A stretch of DNA of 27,209 bases from an uncultured Clostridia bacterium (GTDB taxonomy: Bacteria > Bacillota > Clostridia > Peptostreptococcales > Anaerovoracaceae): positions 1 through 27,209 of the forward strand of contig CAKQUI010000018.1 of NCBI GenBank assembly GCA_934277495.1, written 5' to 3'. Of the stretch, positions 15,233 to 22,870 are shown piece by piece (positions within the stretch are counted from its first letter, which is position 1; each line of letters opens with the position of its first letter). Position numbers and translations under genes: made by a program. A model generated the notes under the pieces. The model worked only from the letters and a program-made list of their open reading frames with translations, searched no databases and was not told where the DNA came from.

Positions 15233-15796
15233 GTGAAGAGAAAAAGCAAGATAAACAGCAATAATCTTGATCTGCTTTGCAGAAATTATGATTTCGTCGT
15301 GAGGCAGGTCCGTGTGCATGGTATATGTGAAAATGATGTCTTTGACATCAGTGAAGAAGTCATGGTCGCAGCGGTGAAATCCATCGGCAGTCTCAGATCC
15401 GGTGACAACATCAGATCGTGGCTAACCACTATAGTCAGGTACGAGGCCTGCAGATATTACAGAAAAAGAAGCAGATTTGCAGAAGTTTCGAGTATAATAG
15501 ATCTGGAAGAAGACAGGGACATAGATATCTATGATTTTATCGCCAGCGAGGAGACCGTAGAGAGCATACTGCAGGAAGCGGAAAGGGCCGACATGGTGGA
15601 TGCTCTTCTCGACAGTCTGCCGGATACGAGTCGTCGTGTGATGCGTCTCCGTTTCTGGGCAGGCTACAGGTTTTCGGAGATATCGGATATACTGGGCGTC
15701 AATGTCAATACTGTCAAAAGCAGTTACAGGAGAGGTCTTGAGAAACTTAAAGCAGCAGCAGAGCTGCTTTCCGGCGAGGACAGGAAAGATGGATAG
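15233..15796 (+). CDS. ECF-like sigma-70 family RNA polymerase sigma factor
   Basis: This 187-aa sigma factor has a sigma-2 region (residues about 15-85, including IRSWLTTIVRYEACRYYRK, typical of ECF region 2) and a sigma-4 region (about 120-178). The helix-turn-helix is visible as LRFWAGYRFSEISDILGVNVNTVKSSYRRGLEKL. The start is GTG at 15233 with AAGGA upstream inside the previous gene. An ATG start of the next gene overlaps its stop codon by eight bases (ATGGATAG), the classical sigma/anti-sigma coupling. It probably directs transcription in response to a signal relayed by the downstream membrane protein. The regulon is unknown. Confidence 0.9.
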   Translation: MKRKSKINSNNLDLLCRNYDFVVRQVRVHGICENDVFDISEEVMVAAVKSIGSLRSGDNIRSWLTTIVRYEACRYYRKRSRFAEVSSIIDLEEDRDIDIYDFIASEETVESILQEAERADMVDALLDSLPDTSRRVMRLRFWAGYRFSEISDILGVNVNTVKSSYRRGLEKLKAAAELLSGEDRKDG

Positions 15797-16613
15797 AGAT
15801 GAAATGAAAAGACCCCGCACGAATGATGAGCGGATATCATATAAAGACGGAAGCGACAGTGAAAGGGACGTTCCATCAGCACCGGATACGGACACGAAGA
15901 GATCCGTCAGTATGGAAAATACAAACAGAAGTCTTGAAGATATAATAAAGGATGCTACAGAGCGTGAACTGGACAGATTCCCTAAAGCGGAGCTGACTCC
16001 GGGGGCGCTTCTTGCGATGGAAAGACGTCATGACCGCAGAAAGAGAAAGAAGATACTGCGCATCGCCAGCATCGCAGCAATGTTCATCATAATAGCAGCC
16101 GGAGCCGTTTTCGTAACAGGCGGCTACTTCGACGCAGGAGCAGACAAGAACCCGAAAGAGGAAATAGTCACCGACGACGGCATCGTGAGCAGAGACGGAG
16201 GCTATGGAGACCAGGGCGGGGAAGATGAGTTTGTTCTTGACTCTTGGGATGATGTAGAGGGGTATAAAGATAATTTTGAAGGTATAATAATTCCAGAGTA
16301 TATGAACGATAAATACCAGTTCAAGGAATTTAGTGCGAGTGAACAGAAAGAATCATTTTCATATAGATTTGTATTTGATTACAAATCACAAGAAATTGAG
16401 TTACAAGAATATTACTATATTGGAAAACTTGGATCGTTTGAAATGTCTAATTCAGATCAAACGTTGAAGTCAAAATATGGAGAGATATATATCAAAAAAA
16501 TGGATAATAATAAAAAAGCCACCATACAAATTGATGATGGCTATATCATAGATTTGTGGAGCAATTTAAGTAATGAAGAAATTGTATCTATAATTGAATC
16601 TTTAGATTTTTAA
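15789..16613 (+). CDS. Single-pass anti-sigma-factor-like protein (DUF4367-like sensor domain)
   Basis: This 274-aa protein has a hydrophilic cytoplasmic part (1-88) that may bind the sigma factor, one membrane helix (about 89-111, ILRIASIAAMFIIIAAGAVF) and an external C-terminal domain (about 150-274). The external domain ends in DLWSNLSNEEIVSIIESL, resembling DUF4367 domains of Firmicute anti-sigma proteins. No ZAS zinc motif is seen. ATG 15789 overlaps the sigma stop and has AGGAAAG upstream; ATG 15912 is an alternative. From about nt 16228 the DNA becomes strongly AT-rich (two 60-base lines counted at 25% and 27% GC, against 50% in the line at 16021). The sensor domain therefore looks imported. 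It ends convergently on the next gene. Confidence 0.78.
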   Translation: MDRDEMKRPRTNDERISYKDGSDSERDVPSAPDTDTKRSVSMENTNRSLEDIIKDATERELDRFPKAELTPGALLAMERRHDRRKRKKILRIASIAAMFIIIAAGAVFVTGGYFDAGADKNPKEEIVTDDGIVSRDGGYGDQGGEDEFVLDSWDDVEGYKDNFEGIIIPEYMNDKYQFKEFSASEQKESFSYRFVFDYKSQEIELQEYYYIGKLGSFEMSNSDQTLKSKYGEIYIKKMDNNKKATIQIDDGYIIDLWSNLSNEEIVSIIESLDF

Positions 16614-17053
16614 AAGGCACCTGTATATCGAACTTTTAAATGTGAACCAGATGAATTAGTGTCAGTAAATGCTATTCTTGCTCTGTATACTTTCCCCTTT
16701 TTTACAGTGAAAGTATATGATGTAGATATAGAATAAGAGTTTTTTACCGTTTTGGTATAATATTTTTTAGAAAGACCTGTCGCAGATCTCCATTTTCCAT
16801 TGTACTTTTCTTGTAGACCTATTGTACATACGGCTTTTGTAGCCTTTTTATCAAAGCTACCATAAGCAGAAACAGTTGCTTTAGTAGCACTGTTTCTTGA
16901 TGACCCTATCGAACTTGTTGTCGTTGTAGCACTTGCTGTCACGGGTGCGATGGCTGTATCCTCTGGCATTTCTATGCCTGCGCTCCCCATTGCGGCTGGT
17001 ATCCCCAGCACCATAGCTGCTGCGATAACGAAACTCACTAACTTCTTTTTCAT
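16610..17053 (-). CDS. Small exported protein with variable-looking C-terminal domain
   Basis: This 147-aa protein has a standard signal peptide (MKKKLVSFVIAAAMVLGIPA...), a Ser/Thr/Ala-rich linker (about 38-58) and a beta-rich C-terminal domain. That domain contains CTIGLQEKYNGKWRSATG, alternating Ser/Tyr/Thr strands, and KVYRARIAFTD. It resembles small Clostridial secreted proteins of unknown function (possibly DUF6147-like), but I do not claim a family. AGAGGAG before ATG 17053 fixes the start. The signal-peptide half has normal GC (counted 53-57%), while the mature domain is AT-rich (30-32%). Its stop codon overlaps that of the anti-sigma-like gene. Confidence 0.75.
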   Translation of the reverse strand: MKKKLVSFVIAAAMVLGIPAAMGSAGIEMPEDTAIAPVTASATTTTSSIGSSRNSATKATVSAYGSFDKKATKAVCTIGLQEKYNGKWRSATGLSKKYYTKTVKNSYSISTSYTFTVKKGKVYRARIAFTDTNSSGSHLKVRYTGAF

Positions 17054-17545
17054 TTCTTTTCTCCTCTCGTTAAAAAACAAAAAATTTACAGGCGGCATTG
17101 TATAAGAGGGAGATCCGGACTACAACGGATCCGGGTTTATTAAAGTTAGTAATTTCTGAAAATAAACAAAACTGGAACAAATTACCTATAAAATGGGAAT
17201 ACTGTAAAAATATGTTAGAGTAAAGTTAGCTTGAAAAACCTGCAAAAACAGGGATAAACAGGGCATTTTCCATACTTCTTGAGGCTCAGATCCTGATCAC
17301 GCAGCAGATAAAGAAAATCAGACTGCGATCCGCCAGCATATGCCTTTCCATGATTTCCAGAAGACAGGAAACCGGGACAGGGCACACTCCTTTGCTGCAT
17401 CTGCATATACAGTCGAGCACGATACCGTCGGATTTTCCGGTAATTCGGGCAGCGTGAACTTTTCATAGAGAGTATGTGTATCTGCATTTTCGAATGGATT
17501 CTGGTCAGATAATAGAAATATTGATCACAAATAAGAAAAATTTTT

Positions 17546-17575
17546 CTGTAATTTTACGGTAAAATAGTTTACAAT
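17546..17575 (+). promoter_or_regulatory. Probable hbd promoter
   Basis: A -10-like TACAAT (17570-17575) follows an AT-rich tract. The best -35 candidates (CTGTAA, TGTAAT) are weak. This would give a leader of about 80 nt. Confidence 0.4.
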
Positions 17576-17586
17576 AGAAGTGGTCG

Positions 17587-17642
17587 ACACTGTTATCAGT
17601 GTACGGAAGTTAATATTTTACAATCTATGGTCTTGTAGATTG
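17587..17642 (+). promoter_or_regulatory. Two hairpins in the hbd leader
   Basis: ACACTG-TTAT-CAGTGT (17587-17602) and CAATCTA (17621-17627) with TAGATTG (17636-17642) can both form. The second ends just before the AAGGAGG ribosome site. They may stabilise the mRNA or influence translation. Confidence 0.5.
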
Positions 17643-17660
17643 GTAAGGAGGAATTATTTT

Positions 17661-18509
17661 ATGAAAACTATCGGAGTACTTGGAACAGGTACGATGGGTG
17701 CCGGCATCATTCAGGTTTGCGCACAGAACGGATACAATGTTGTTCTCAGAGCAAGAAGACAGACATCGATCGACAGAGGTCTTGCTACAGTTGAAAAGAA
17801 CCTCGACAAACTCATCAAGAAGGAAAAGATCACTGAGGCTGACAAAGCTGAGATAATGGGCAGGATCAAAGGATCGACTGAACTGGAGATCGTTAAGGAT
17901 GCTGACCTCATCATCGAAGCAGCAACAGAAGATATGGAAGCTAAAAAGGCGCTGTTCAAGGAACTCGATGAACTCTGCAAGCCTGAAACTATTCTGGCTA
18001 CAAATACATCAGCTCTTTCGATCACTGAGATCGCAGCAGCTACAAACAGACCTGACAGGATCATCGGAATGCACTTCTTCAATCCTGTACCTGCAATGAA
18101 GCTGGTAGAGATCGTTAAGGGTCTTACTACTTCAGACGAAACAAGAGAAACTATCCTGACTCTGACAAAGAACCTGAAGAAGACTCCTGTAGACGTTGCA
18201 GAAGCTCCTGGATTCGTTGTAAACAGAGTTCTGATCCCTATGGTAAACGAGGGTATCGGCATACTGGCTGACGGAGTTGCTGACGTTGAAGGTATCGACA
18301 CAGCTATGCAGCTGGGAGCTAACCACCCGATGGGACCTCTCGCACTGGGCGACCTGATCGGACTGGACGTTTGCCTGGCTATCATGGAAACTCTCTATCG
18401 TGAGTTCGGAGATACCAAGTACAGACCTCATCCGCTCCTCAGAAAGATGGTAAGAGCCAACAAGCTGGGAAGAAAAACAGGAGAAGGTTTCTACAACTAC
18501 AATAAATAA
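17661..18509 (+). CDS. hbd: 3-hydroxybutyryl-CoA dehydrogenase
   Basis: This 282-aa enzyme interconverts acetoacetyl-CoA and 3-hydroxybutyryl-CoA in butyrate-type fermentation. The Rossmann motif GTGTMGAGI is at 8-16. Catalytic-type residues are Ser117 (NTSALS), His138 ([15 protein letters not shown]) and Asn188 (GFVVNR). [18 protein letters not shown] is the typical C-terminal block. At the end of the second beta strand the sequence is LRARRQTS, without the acidic residue common in NAD-dependent homologues, suggesting NADP(H) use. ATG 17661 with AAGGAGG is clearly the start. Codons ending in T (GCT, ACT, GTT) are more frequent than in neighbours, suggesting high expression. It is monocistronic. 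Confidence 0.95.
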   Translation: MKTIGVLGTGTMGAGIIQVCAQNGYNVVLRARRQTSIDRGLATVEKNLDKLIKKEKITEADKAEIMGRIKGSTELEIVKDADLIIEAATEDMEAKKALFKELDELCKPETILATNTSALSITEIAAATNRPDRIIGMHFFNPVPAMKLVEIVKGLTTSDETRETILTLTKNLKKTPVDVAEAPGFVVNRVLIPMVNEGIGILADGVADVEGIDTAMQLGANHPMGPLALGDLIGLDVCLAIMETLYREFGDTKYRPHPLLRKMVRANKLGRKTGEGFYNYNK

Positions 18510-18553
18510 GTGTATGACAGCCGTGTAAAGGCTCAGTATACATAAAACGATCG

Positions 18554-18584
18554 CCGCACAGGACAAGTTCCTGTGCGGTTTTTG
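18554..18584 (+). terminator. Rho-independent terminator after hbd
   Basis: CCGCACAGGA (18554-18563) pairs perfectly with TCCTGTGCGG (18569-18578) over a CAAGT loop, followed by five T residues. Confidence 0.95.
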
Positions 18585-18593
18585 CATACTGAC

Positions 18594-18623
18594 TTGACAA
18601 TCATTTCCATATCATGATATAAT
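18594..18623 (+). promoter_or_regulatory. Strong sigma-A-type promoter of the EamA gene
   Basis: Perfect TTGACA (18594-18599) and perfect TATAAT (18618-18623) are separated by 18 bp, with an extended TGn at 18615-18617. This is the best promoter in the window. The leader of about 80 nt can form CCTGC/GCAGG plus AGTC/GACT pairing. Confidence 0.85.
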
Positions 18624-18709
18624 ATCCAAAACATTACAAAAAGTCCTGCTGTAGTCGTATATGGTATGGTGACTGCAGGGCGGAAAGGGCATCGGAGGCA
18701 GTTTTTTAA

Positions 18710-19735
18710 ATGAGAAAAGCAGCGGTTTTCCTGCCGGTACTGGCGGGATTCATGTGGGGTTCATCAGGCATTTTTGTCAGGACTCTGTCGGGAAAAGGTA
18801 TGACAAGCCCGACGATAATATCGGCAAGGGTGGTGCTGGCGGTACTGATACTGTTCGTATGTCTGTTTATTTCGGACAGGAGCAGGCTCAGGATAAGGCT
18901 CCGTGACATCTGGATATTCATGGGCAGCAGCATCACAGGAATACTTGGGCTGAATTTCTGTTACAATGCGGCTGTCGTGAAGCTGTCGCTGTCACTGGCA
19001 GCGATACTTTTGAGTACGGCTCCGTTTTTTGCACTGTTTCTGTCGGCGCTGCTGTTCCGGGAGCGTATAACCGCTGTGAAGATCGGATGTCTGTTCATGG
19101 CTGTGGCAGGGTGCGTAATGGCAAGTGGCGTCATCGAGTCGTCTGCAGGCGTGACGCTTTCTGTGGCAGGTATACTGTCAGGTGTTGCAGCAGCTGTATT
19201 CTTTGCTCTTTACGGCGTGTTTTCGAGACTGGCTACAAACAGAGGATATTCCACATTCACGATAATTTTTTACAGTATGCTCATCGTGTCGGTGGTGCTC
19301 ATACCTATGACAGATTACGGTGCCCTTGTCAGATTCGTTGCAGATGCACCGGTGACGAATGGTATCTTCTCACTGGTACATTCGCTGATGACGTCGGTGC
19401 TGCCGTATGCACTTTACAGCCTGTCGCTGGTATATATGGAAAACGGCAGGGTTGCGATACTTGCCGGTGGTGCGGAGCCGGCTGCGGCATTCGTATTCGG
19501 CATCGTGTTCTACAGCGAGATACCGACGATGCTGAATCTGGCAGGACTGGCGCTGACTATAGCGGCACTGACGATCATGTGTCTTCCTGTGGCACAGGGC
19601 AGGATACCGGAGGCAGCCGGGTCCGGCAGCAATAAAATGGACAGGCAGTGTGGCAGAACTGATATAAGCAGGCAGGGAAACCTTGCGACCGATGCACAGG
19701 AGGAGCCAGGCGGACCGCCAGCCAGCGACAGGTAA
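18710..19735 (+). CDS. EamA/DMT-superfamily permease
   Basis: This 341-aa protein has ten predicted membrane segments formed by two EamA repeats. The first begins VLAGFMWGSSGIFVRTLSG and the second near AGILSGVAAAVFFALYGVFSRL. The conserved STAPFFALFLSALLFRERIT lies at the end of repeat 1, and GGAEPAAAFVFGIVFYSEIP at the end of repeat 2. The last 40 or so residues are hydrophilic and low in order, longer than usual. Drug/metabolite transporters of this type export or import amino acids, nucleosides or similar small molecules; the substrate is not predictable. GGAGG lies 11 bases before the ATG. Confidence 0.9.
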   Translation: MRKAAVFLPVLAGFMWGSSGIFVRTLSGKGMTSPTIISARVVLAVLILFVCLFISDRSRLRIRLRDIWIFMGSSITGILGLNFCYNAAVVKLSLSLAAILLSTAPFFALFLSALLFRERITAVKIGCLFMAVAGCVMASGVIESSAGVTLSVAGILSGVAAAVFFALYGVFSRLATNRGYSTFTIIFYSMLIVSVVLIPMTDYGALVRFVADAPVTNGIFSLVHSLMTSVLPYALYSLSLVYMENGRVAILAGGAEPAAAFVFGIVFYSEIPTMLNLAGLALTIAALTIMCLPVAQGRIPEAAGSGSNKMDRQCGRTDISRQGNLATDAQEEPGGPPASDR

Positions 19736-19808
19736 AGCTGTCCAGGTGAAAACTGTCATAACGCAGAGCTTTGCGCAGGCGCAGATGGCACCTGCATCTG
19801 CCGGCAGT

Positions 19809-19824
19809 ACAGCATATATGCTGT
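19809..19824. repeat. Perfect 16-bp palindrome upstream of the thioesterase gene
   Basis: ACAGCATATATGCTGT is fully self-complementary. It lies 73 bp after the EamA gene and before the probable thioesterase promoter, so it could be an operator. No T-run follows. Confidence 0.4.
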
Positions 19825-19878
19825 CTGAGTGACGGAAAATATACGGAATATAATTTATTCTGAAAGTGATAAAAGGGC

Positions 19879-19907
19879 TTTACAAAATGAGTGATTTACT
19901 TAATAAT
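19879..19907 (+). promoter_or_regulatory. Probable promoter of the thioesterase gene
   Basis: TTTACA (19879-19884) and AATAAT (19902-19907) have a 17-bp spacer, each one mismatch from consensus. The leader can form CTCTGCTG/CAGCGGAG with one wobble. Confidence 0.5.
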
Positions 19908-20003
19908 GATACATAAGTTCGTAGTGACGGTCTCTGCTGCGGCATTTGCATGACACAGCGGAGGGTTTACATAAATCTGCATAAAGGGAGGAACCGACTG
20001 ACC

Positions 20004-20456
20004 ATGAAAGAAAAATTCGAAAGAGCAATAGAACTTGTCAAGGACCCGCATGAGCTGAGACTCAACAATATGCTGGATCCGTATTTCCTGCACTGCGATG
20101 AGGAGGCACGTTCTTCGCAGATCCTTTTCCTGACGAAAGGCTGGGAGAAAAACCAGCGTGACGAGATACACGGCGGCGCTATCTCATCGATGTTCGACAC
20201 TGCTATGGGTATCACTGCAGCGGCATTCAGACCCGATGAAGGCGGCGTATCTACAGCTGATCTTCAGGTGAGCTTCATCAAGCCGTTTCTCAAGGGTGCT
20301 TTCATATTCACTACTCAGATAACAAGCATGGGAAACACGCTGATCCGTGCCACATGTGTGGCGAGAGAAAAGGAAAGCGATCTGATAGTGGCAACAGCAT
20401 CAGGTACTTTCGTTCCGTACAAGAAAAGCGTTGCGGACAGGACCAGGCAGGGATAG
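20004..20456 (+). CDS. PaaI-like hotdog-fold acyl-CoA thioesterase
   Basis: This 150-aa protein of the PaaI/YdiI-type hotdog family would hydrolyse an acyl-CoA thioester. The signature HGGAISSMFDTAMG is at residues 56-69, with Asp65 at the catalytic carboxylate position. TADLQVSFIKPFLKG and the C-terminal ATASGTFVPY are standard strands of the fold. Substrate length is not readable. ATG 20004 is chosen because it follows GGGAGG (12-base spacing, rather long). An upstream in-frame ATG at 19950 would add 18 atypical residues. It is followed by a strong terminator. Confidence 0.87.
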   Translation: MKEKFERAIELVKDPHELRLNNMLDPYFLHCDEEARSSQILFLTKGWEKNQRDEIHGGAISSMFDTAMGITAAAFRPDEGGVSTADLQVSFIKPFLKGAFIFTTQITSMGNTLIRATCVAREKESDLIVATASGTFVPYKKSVADRTRQG

Positions 20457-20542
20457 GATATCGGCGGCTTGCAGACCATGATTTGGACTTTGCATGTGAT
20501 GAGTGTCACAGAGCCGGTGTATACTGATTTTATCAACGACAG

Positions 20543-20585
20543 CCTGTATCAGCTCACAGTCTATAGCTGATACGGGTTTTTGTTA
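20543..20585 (+). terminator. Rho-independent terminator after the thioesterase gene
   Basis: CCTGTATCAGCT (20543-20554) pairs with AGCTGATACGGG (20565-20576) with one G-T pair over a 10-nt loop, then five T residues. Confidence 0.92.
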
Positions 20586-20622
20586 TTTATGCAGGAAATA
20601 TTGTTTTCGATATTTCCGGAGT

Positions 20623-20890
20623 TTCAACGTTCGCTGCGTTCACTCCTGCGCCTGCGGCTACGCTTGGAGACCTATCCCAGTGAGCTTGCGAATTGCGGAA
20701 GGTCCCATGCGAGAGTTCCCCGGCTTCAGCCGGAATGGAACTCACCGCTCCGTTTTTCCATGCGGATCGCCTATGGCTCTCCGGGAAAAAAGGCAACGTT
20801 CGCTGCGCTCACTCCAACTCACTGCGCTCGTTGCTGTCCGTTCTGTCGGGCGGCTCACCTGCGGTTTGCCTTGTGTTTTTTCGGACGGAA
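20623..20890. repeat. Intergenic repeat locus 2 (hairpin family copies B and C)
   Basis: This locus contains hairpin A (GAGTTCC/GGAACTC around CCGGCTTCAGCCGG, 20713-20743) and hairpin B (TTTTTCC/GGAAAAA, CGGA/TCCG, GCC-TAT-GGC, 20753-20790). A degenerate copy of B lies at 20841-20870 (GGC/GCC, ACC-TGC-GGT). The linking sequence CAACGTTCGCTGCG is shared with locus 3 near 25.4 kb. Confidence 0.8.
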
Positions 20891-20995
20891 ACATGTTTTT
20901 ACCCGGTAAAGCATCTTTCCATTTATTCGTAACGGAGAGTCTGTGACAGAACAGTTGCCGATGTATGAAGTTTTCAAAAAATCAGCACAGACCTG

Positions 20996-21024
20996 TTGTA
21001 TATCGGGAAATTTAAGTGTATAGT
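20996..21024 (+). promoter_or_regulatory. Possible rho promoter
   Basis: TTGTAT (20996-21001) and TATAGT (21019-21024) have a 17-bp spacer. The leader of about 165 nt holds AGTATAT/ATATACT near its start and CAGTATC (21093-21099) with GATACTG (21126-21132), followed by TTTCTTTC. Confidence 0.45.
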
Positions 21025-21195
21025 ATATTTATGTAATATACTCTGAAGTCCTGTCGGAATAAACTCTATTCTAATTTTGTAGGAATTATCAGCAGTATCA
21101 GCTGATGATCTGGCCGGGTCATGGCGATACTGTTTCTTTCGTGGGTATTTGTAATATGGATTTCGATATTTATATTTGGAAAGGATTCATGATTC

Positions 21196-22851
21196 ATGTG
21201 GAAAACGATGGATGAGGAAACCCTTAAATCAAAAAAAGTCGTTGAGCTCAAAGAAATAGCCAAGACGTTCGGGTTGAAGGGATACCAGAAAATGAAAAAG
21301 GCTGAACTGGTTGCCGCTCTTATGAAAGACGAGCCGGACAGCAGTAAAACTGATACAAAACCGGAAACACCGGCAAAAAAGAAGAGCAGGAATGATGAGC
21401 CTGCACCTGCAGAAGATCATGTGCAGGAAGAAGCCGGTGAAGATGCAGGCAGCAGCACAGAGACCGCTGATACAGCTGCATCAGGCAAAACTGTGAAAAA
21501 AAGAAAACCGGCAGGAAGAAAGCCTGTGCGTGGCAGGAAATCAGGCAAAACCAGTGATGAACAGCAGCCTGACGGGAACGAAAAAAACGGAGAAGAATCT
21601 GCACCGAAGCATAAAGAAGAGGCACATGCTGAAACCGAGGCGGCAGAGGATGGAGAACGCAGCAGCGAGAATCAGGAGCGTGAGCAGCACAGAGGCCGCA
21701 GGCCGAGAGGCAAGATAGCACCTGACCGTGCAGACAGGTTCGAAGTGGAAGGCATACTGGAACTTTCCGACAGCGGATTCGGATTCCTGAGATTCCATAA
21801 CTTCCTGACAAGCGATAAGGATATATATGTGGCGCCTGCTCAGATCAGAAGATTCAACCTGAAGACAGGCGACAAGGTCAAGGGCATTTGCAGACCAGCC
21901 AATGAGGGCGATAAATTCGGCGCACTGCTTTTCGTTGTTACAGTCAACGGCGATGAGCCGGGCGTAGCCATGAAGAGGCCTGACTTCGAAAGCCTGACTC
22001 CTATATTCCCGAATGAGAAATTCAGACTTGAGCGGGGACATGACCTTTCCCTGAGACTGATAGACCTGGTGGCTCCTATAGGAAAAGGGCAGAGAGGTCT
22101 TATCGTGGCGCCGCCAAAAGCCGGCAAAACAGTGCTTCTCAAGAAGATCGCCAACAGCATAGAGCACAATTACCCCGATGTGGAGATGATCGTGCTTCTG
22201 GTGGATGAAAGACCGGAGGAAGTTACAGATATGCAGCGCAGCCTCAAGGGCGGCGAGGTAATATACTCGACTTTCGATGAATTGCCTCAGCATCATGTAA
22301 AGGTTGCTGAGATGGTGCTGGCAAGAGCGCAGAGGCTGGCGGAGCACGGCAAGGATGTAGTTGTACTGCTTGACAGTATCACGAGACTGGCAAGAGCATA
22401 CAATCTGGTAGTACCGCCGTCAGGAAAGACCCTTTCAGGAGGATTCGACCCCGGCGCTTTCCATAAGCCTAAGAAATTCTTCGGAGCTGCGAGAAAGATA
22501 GAAGAAGGCGGCAGCATAACTATACTGGCGACTGCTCTTGTGGAGACAGGCAGCCGTATGGATGATCTGATCTTCGAAGAGTTCAAGGGTACAGGAAACA
22601 TGGAGCTGCATCTTGACAGGAAACTTTCCGAGAAACGTATTTTCCCTGCAATAAACCTGAACAAGTCAGGTACGAGAAGGGAAGACCTGCTGATGAACCA
22701 GGATGAGCTGGAGGCTATCTGGTACATGAGACGTGCTCTCGGCAACAGAGACACCCAGGAAGTGACGGAGATCATACTGGACAATCTGGCGCATACGAGA
22801 GACAACAAAACATTCATCGAAGTCATAAAGAAAATAAAACTGGAAGTCTGA
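21196..22851 (+). CDS. rho: Transcription termination factor Rho
   Basis: Rho is the hexameric RNA helicase that ends transcription. This 551-aa form is longer than the E. coli protein (419 aa). It has a Rho_N helical domain (residues about 8-43), a charged low-complexity insertion (about 46-178, Glu/Lys/Ala/Arg-rich), the RNA-binding cold-shock-like domain (about 183-258, with GFGFLRF) and the ATPase core. The core shows Walker A APPKAGKT (305-312), Walker B VVVLLDS (388-394) and KFFGAARKIEEGGS (427-440). ATG 21196 has AAGGA at good spacing; ATG 21208 is an alternative. It heads an operon with yqhQ and prmC. Confidence 0.97.
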   Translation: MWKTMDEETLKSKKVVELKEIAKTFGLKGYQKMKKAELVAALMKDEPDSSKTDTKPETPAKKKSRNDEPAPAEDHVQEEAGEDAGSSTETADTAASGKTVKKRKPAGRKPVRGRKSGKTSDEQQPDGNEKNGEESAPKHKEEAHAETEAAEDGERSSENQEREQHRGRRPRGKIAPDRADRFEVEGILELSDSGFGFLRFHNFLTSDKDIYVAPAQIRRFNLKTGDKVKGICRPANEGDKFGALLFVVTVNGDEPGVAMKRPDFESLTPIFPNEKFRLERGHDLSLRLIDLVAPIGKGQRGLIVAPPKAGKTVLLKKIANSIEHNYPDVEMIVLLVDERPEEVTDMQRSLKGGEVIYSTFDELPQHHVKVAEMVLARAQRLAEHGKDVVVLLDSITRLARAYNLVVPPSGKTLSGGFDPGAFHKPKKFFGAARKIEEGGSITILATALVETGSRMDDLIFEEFKGTGNMELHLDRKLSEKRIFPAINLNKSGTRREDLLMNQDELEAIWYMRRALGNRDTQEVTEIILDNLAHTRDNKTFIEVIKKIKLEV

Positions 22852-22870
22852 GATATTTTAGAAGGTAAAA

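Larger units (their letters stand above)
17054..17660. other. Gene-poor region between the exported-protein gene and hbd
   Basis: No gene here is convincing. A GATCCG/CGGATC hairpin (17112-17131) lies in the leader of the minus-strand exported-protein gene. The 17220-17480 part has host-like composition and weakly open frames on both strands, without ribosome sites or recognisable domains; it may be a gene relic. The right end carries the hbd promoter and leader hairpins. Confidence 0.5.
20586..21195. other. Gene-free gap upstream of rho: repeat locus and rho leader
   Basis: The first half (about 20611-20890) is a GC-rich repeat locus. The second half (about 20900-21195) is AT-rich and holds the probable rho promoter and structured leader. 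Several short open frames exist in the repeat, but none has a credible ribosome site or protein family. Confidence 0.7.

Noticed and set aside
17215..17487. A 90-codon minus-strand frame upstream of hbd
   Set aside because: It has no ribosome site and no recognisable domain, and its Arg/Tyr/Gln/Cys-rich composition is unlike the neighbours. It may be a relic, but I cannot support a gene.
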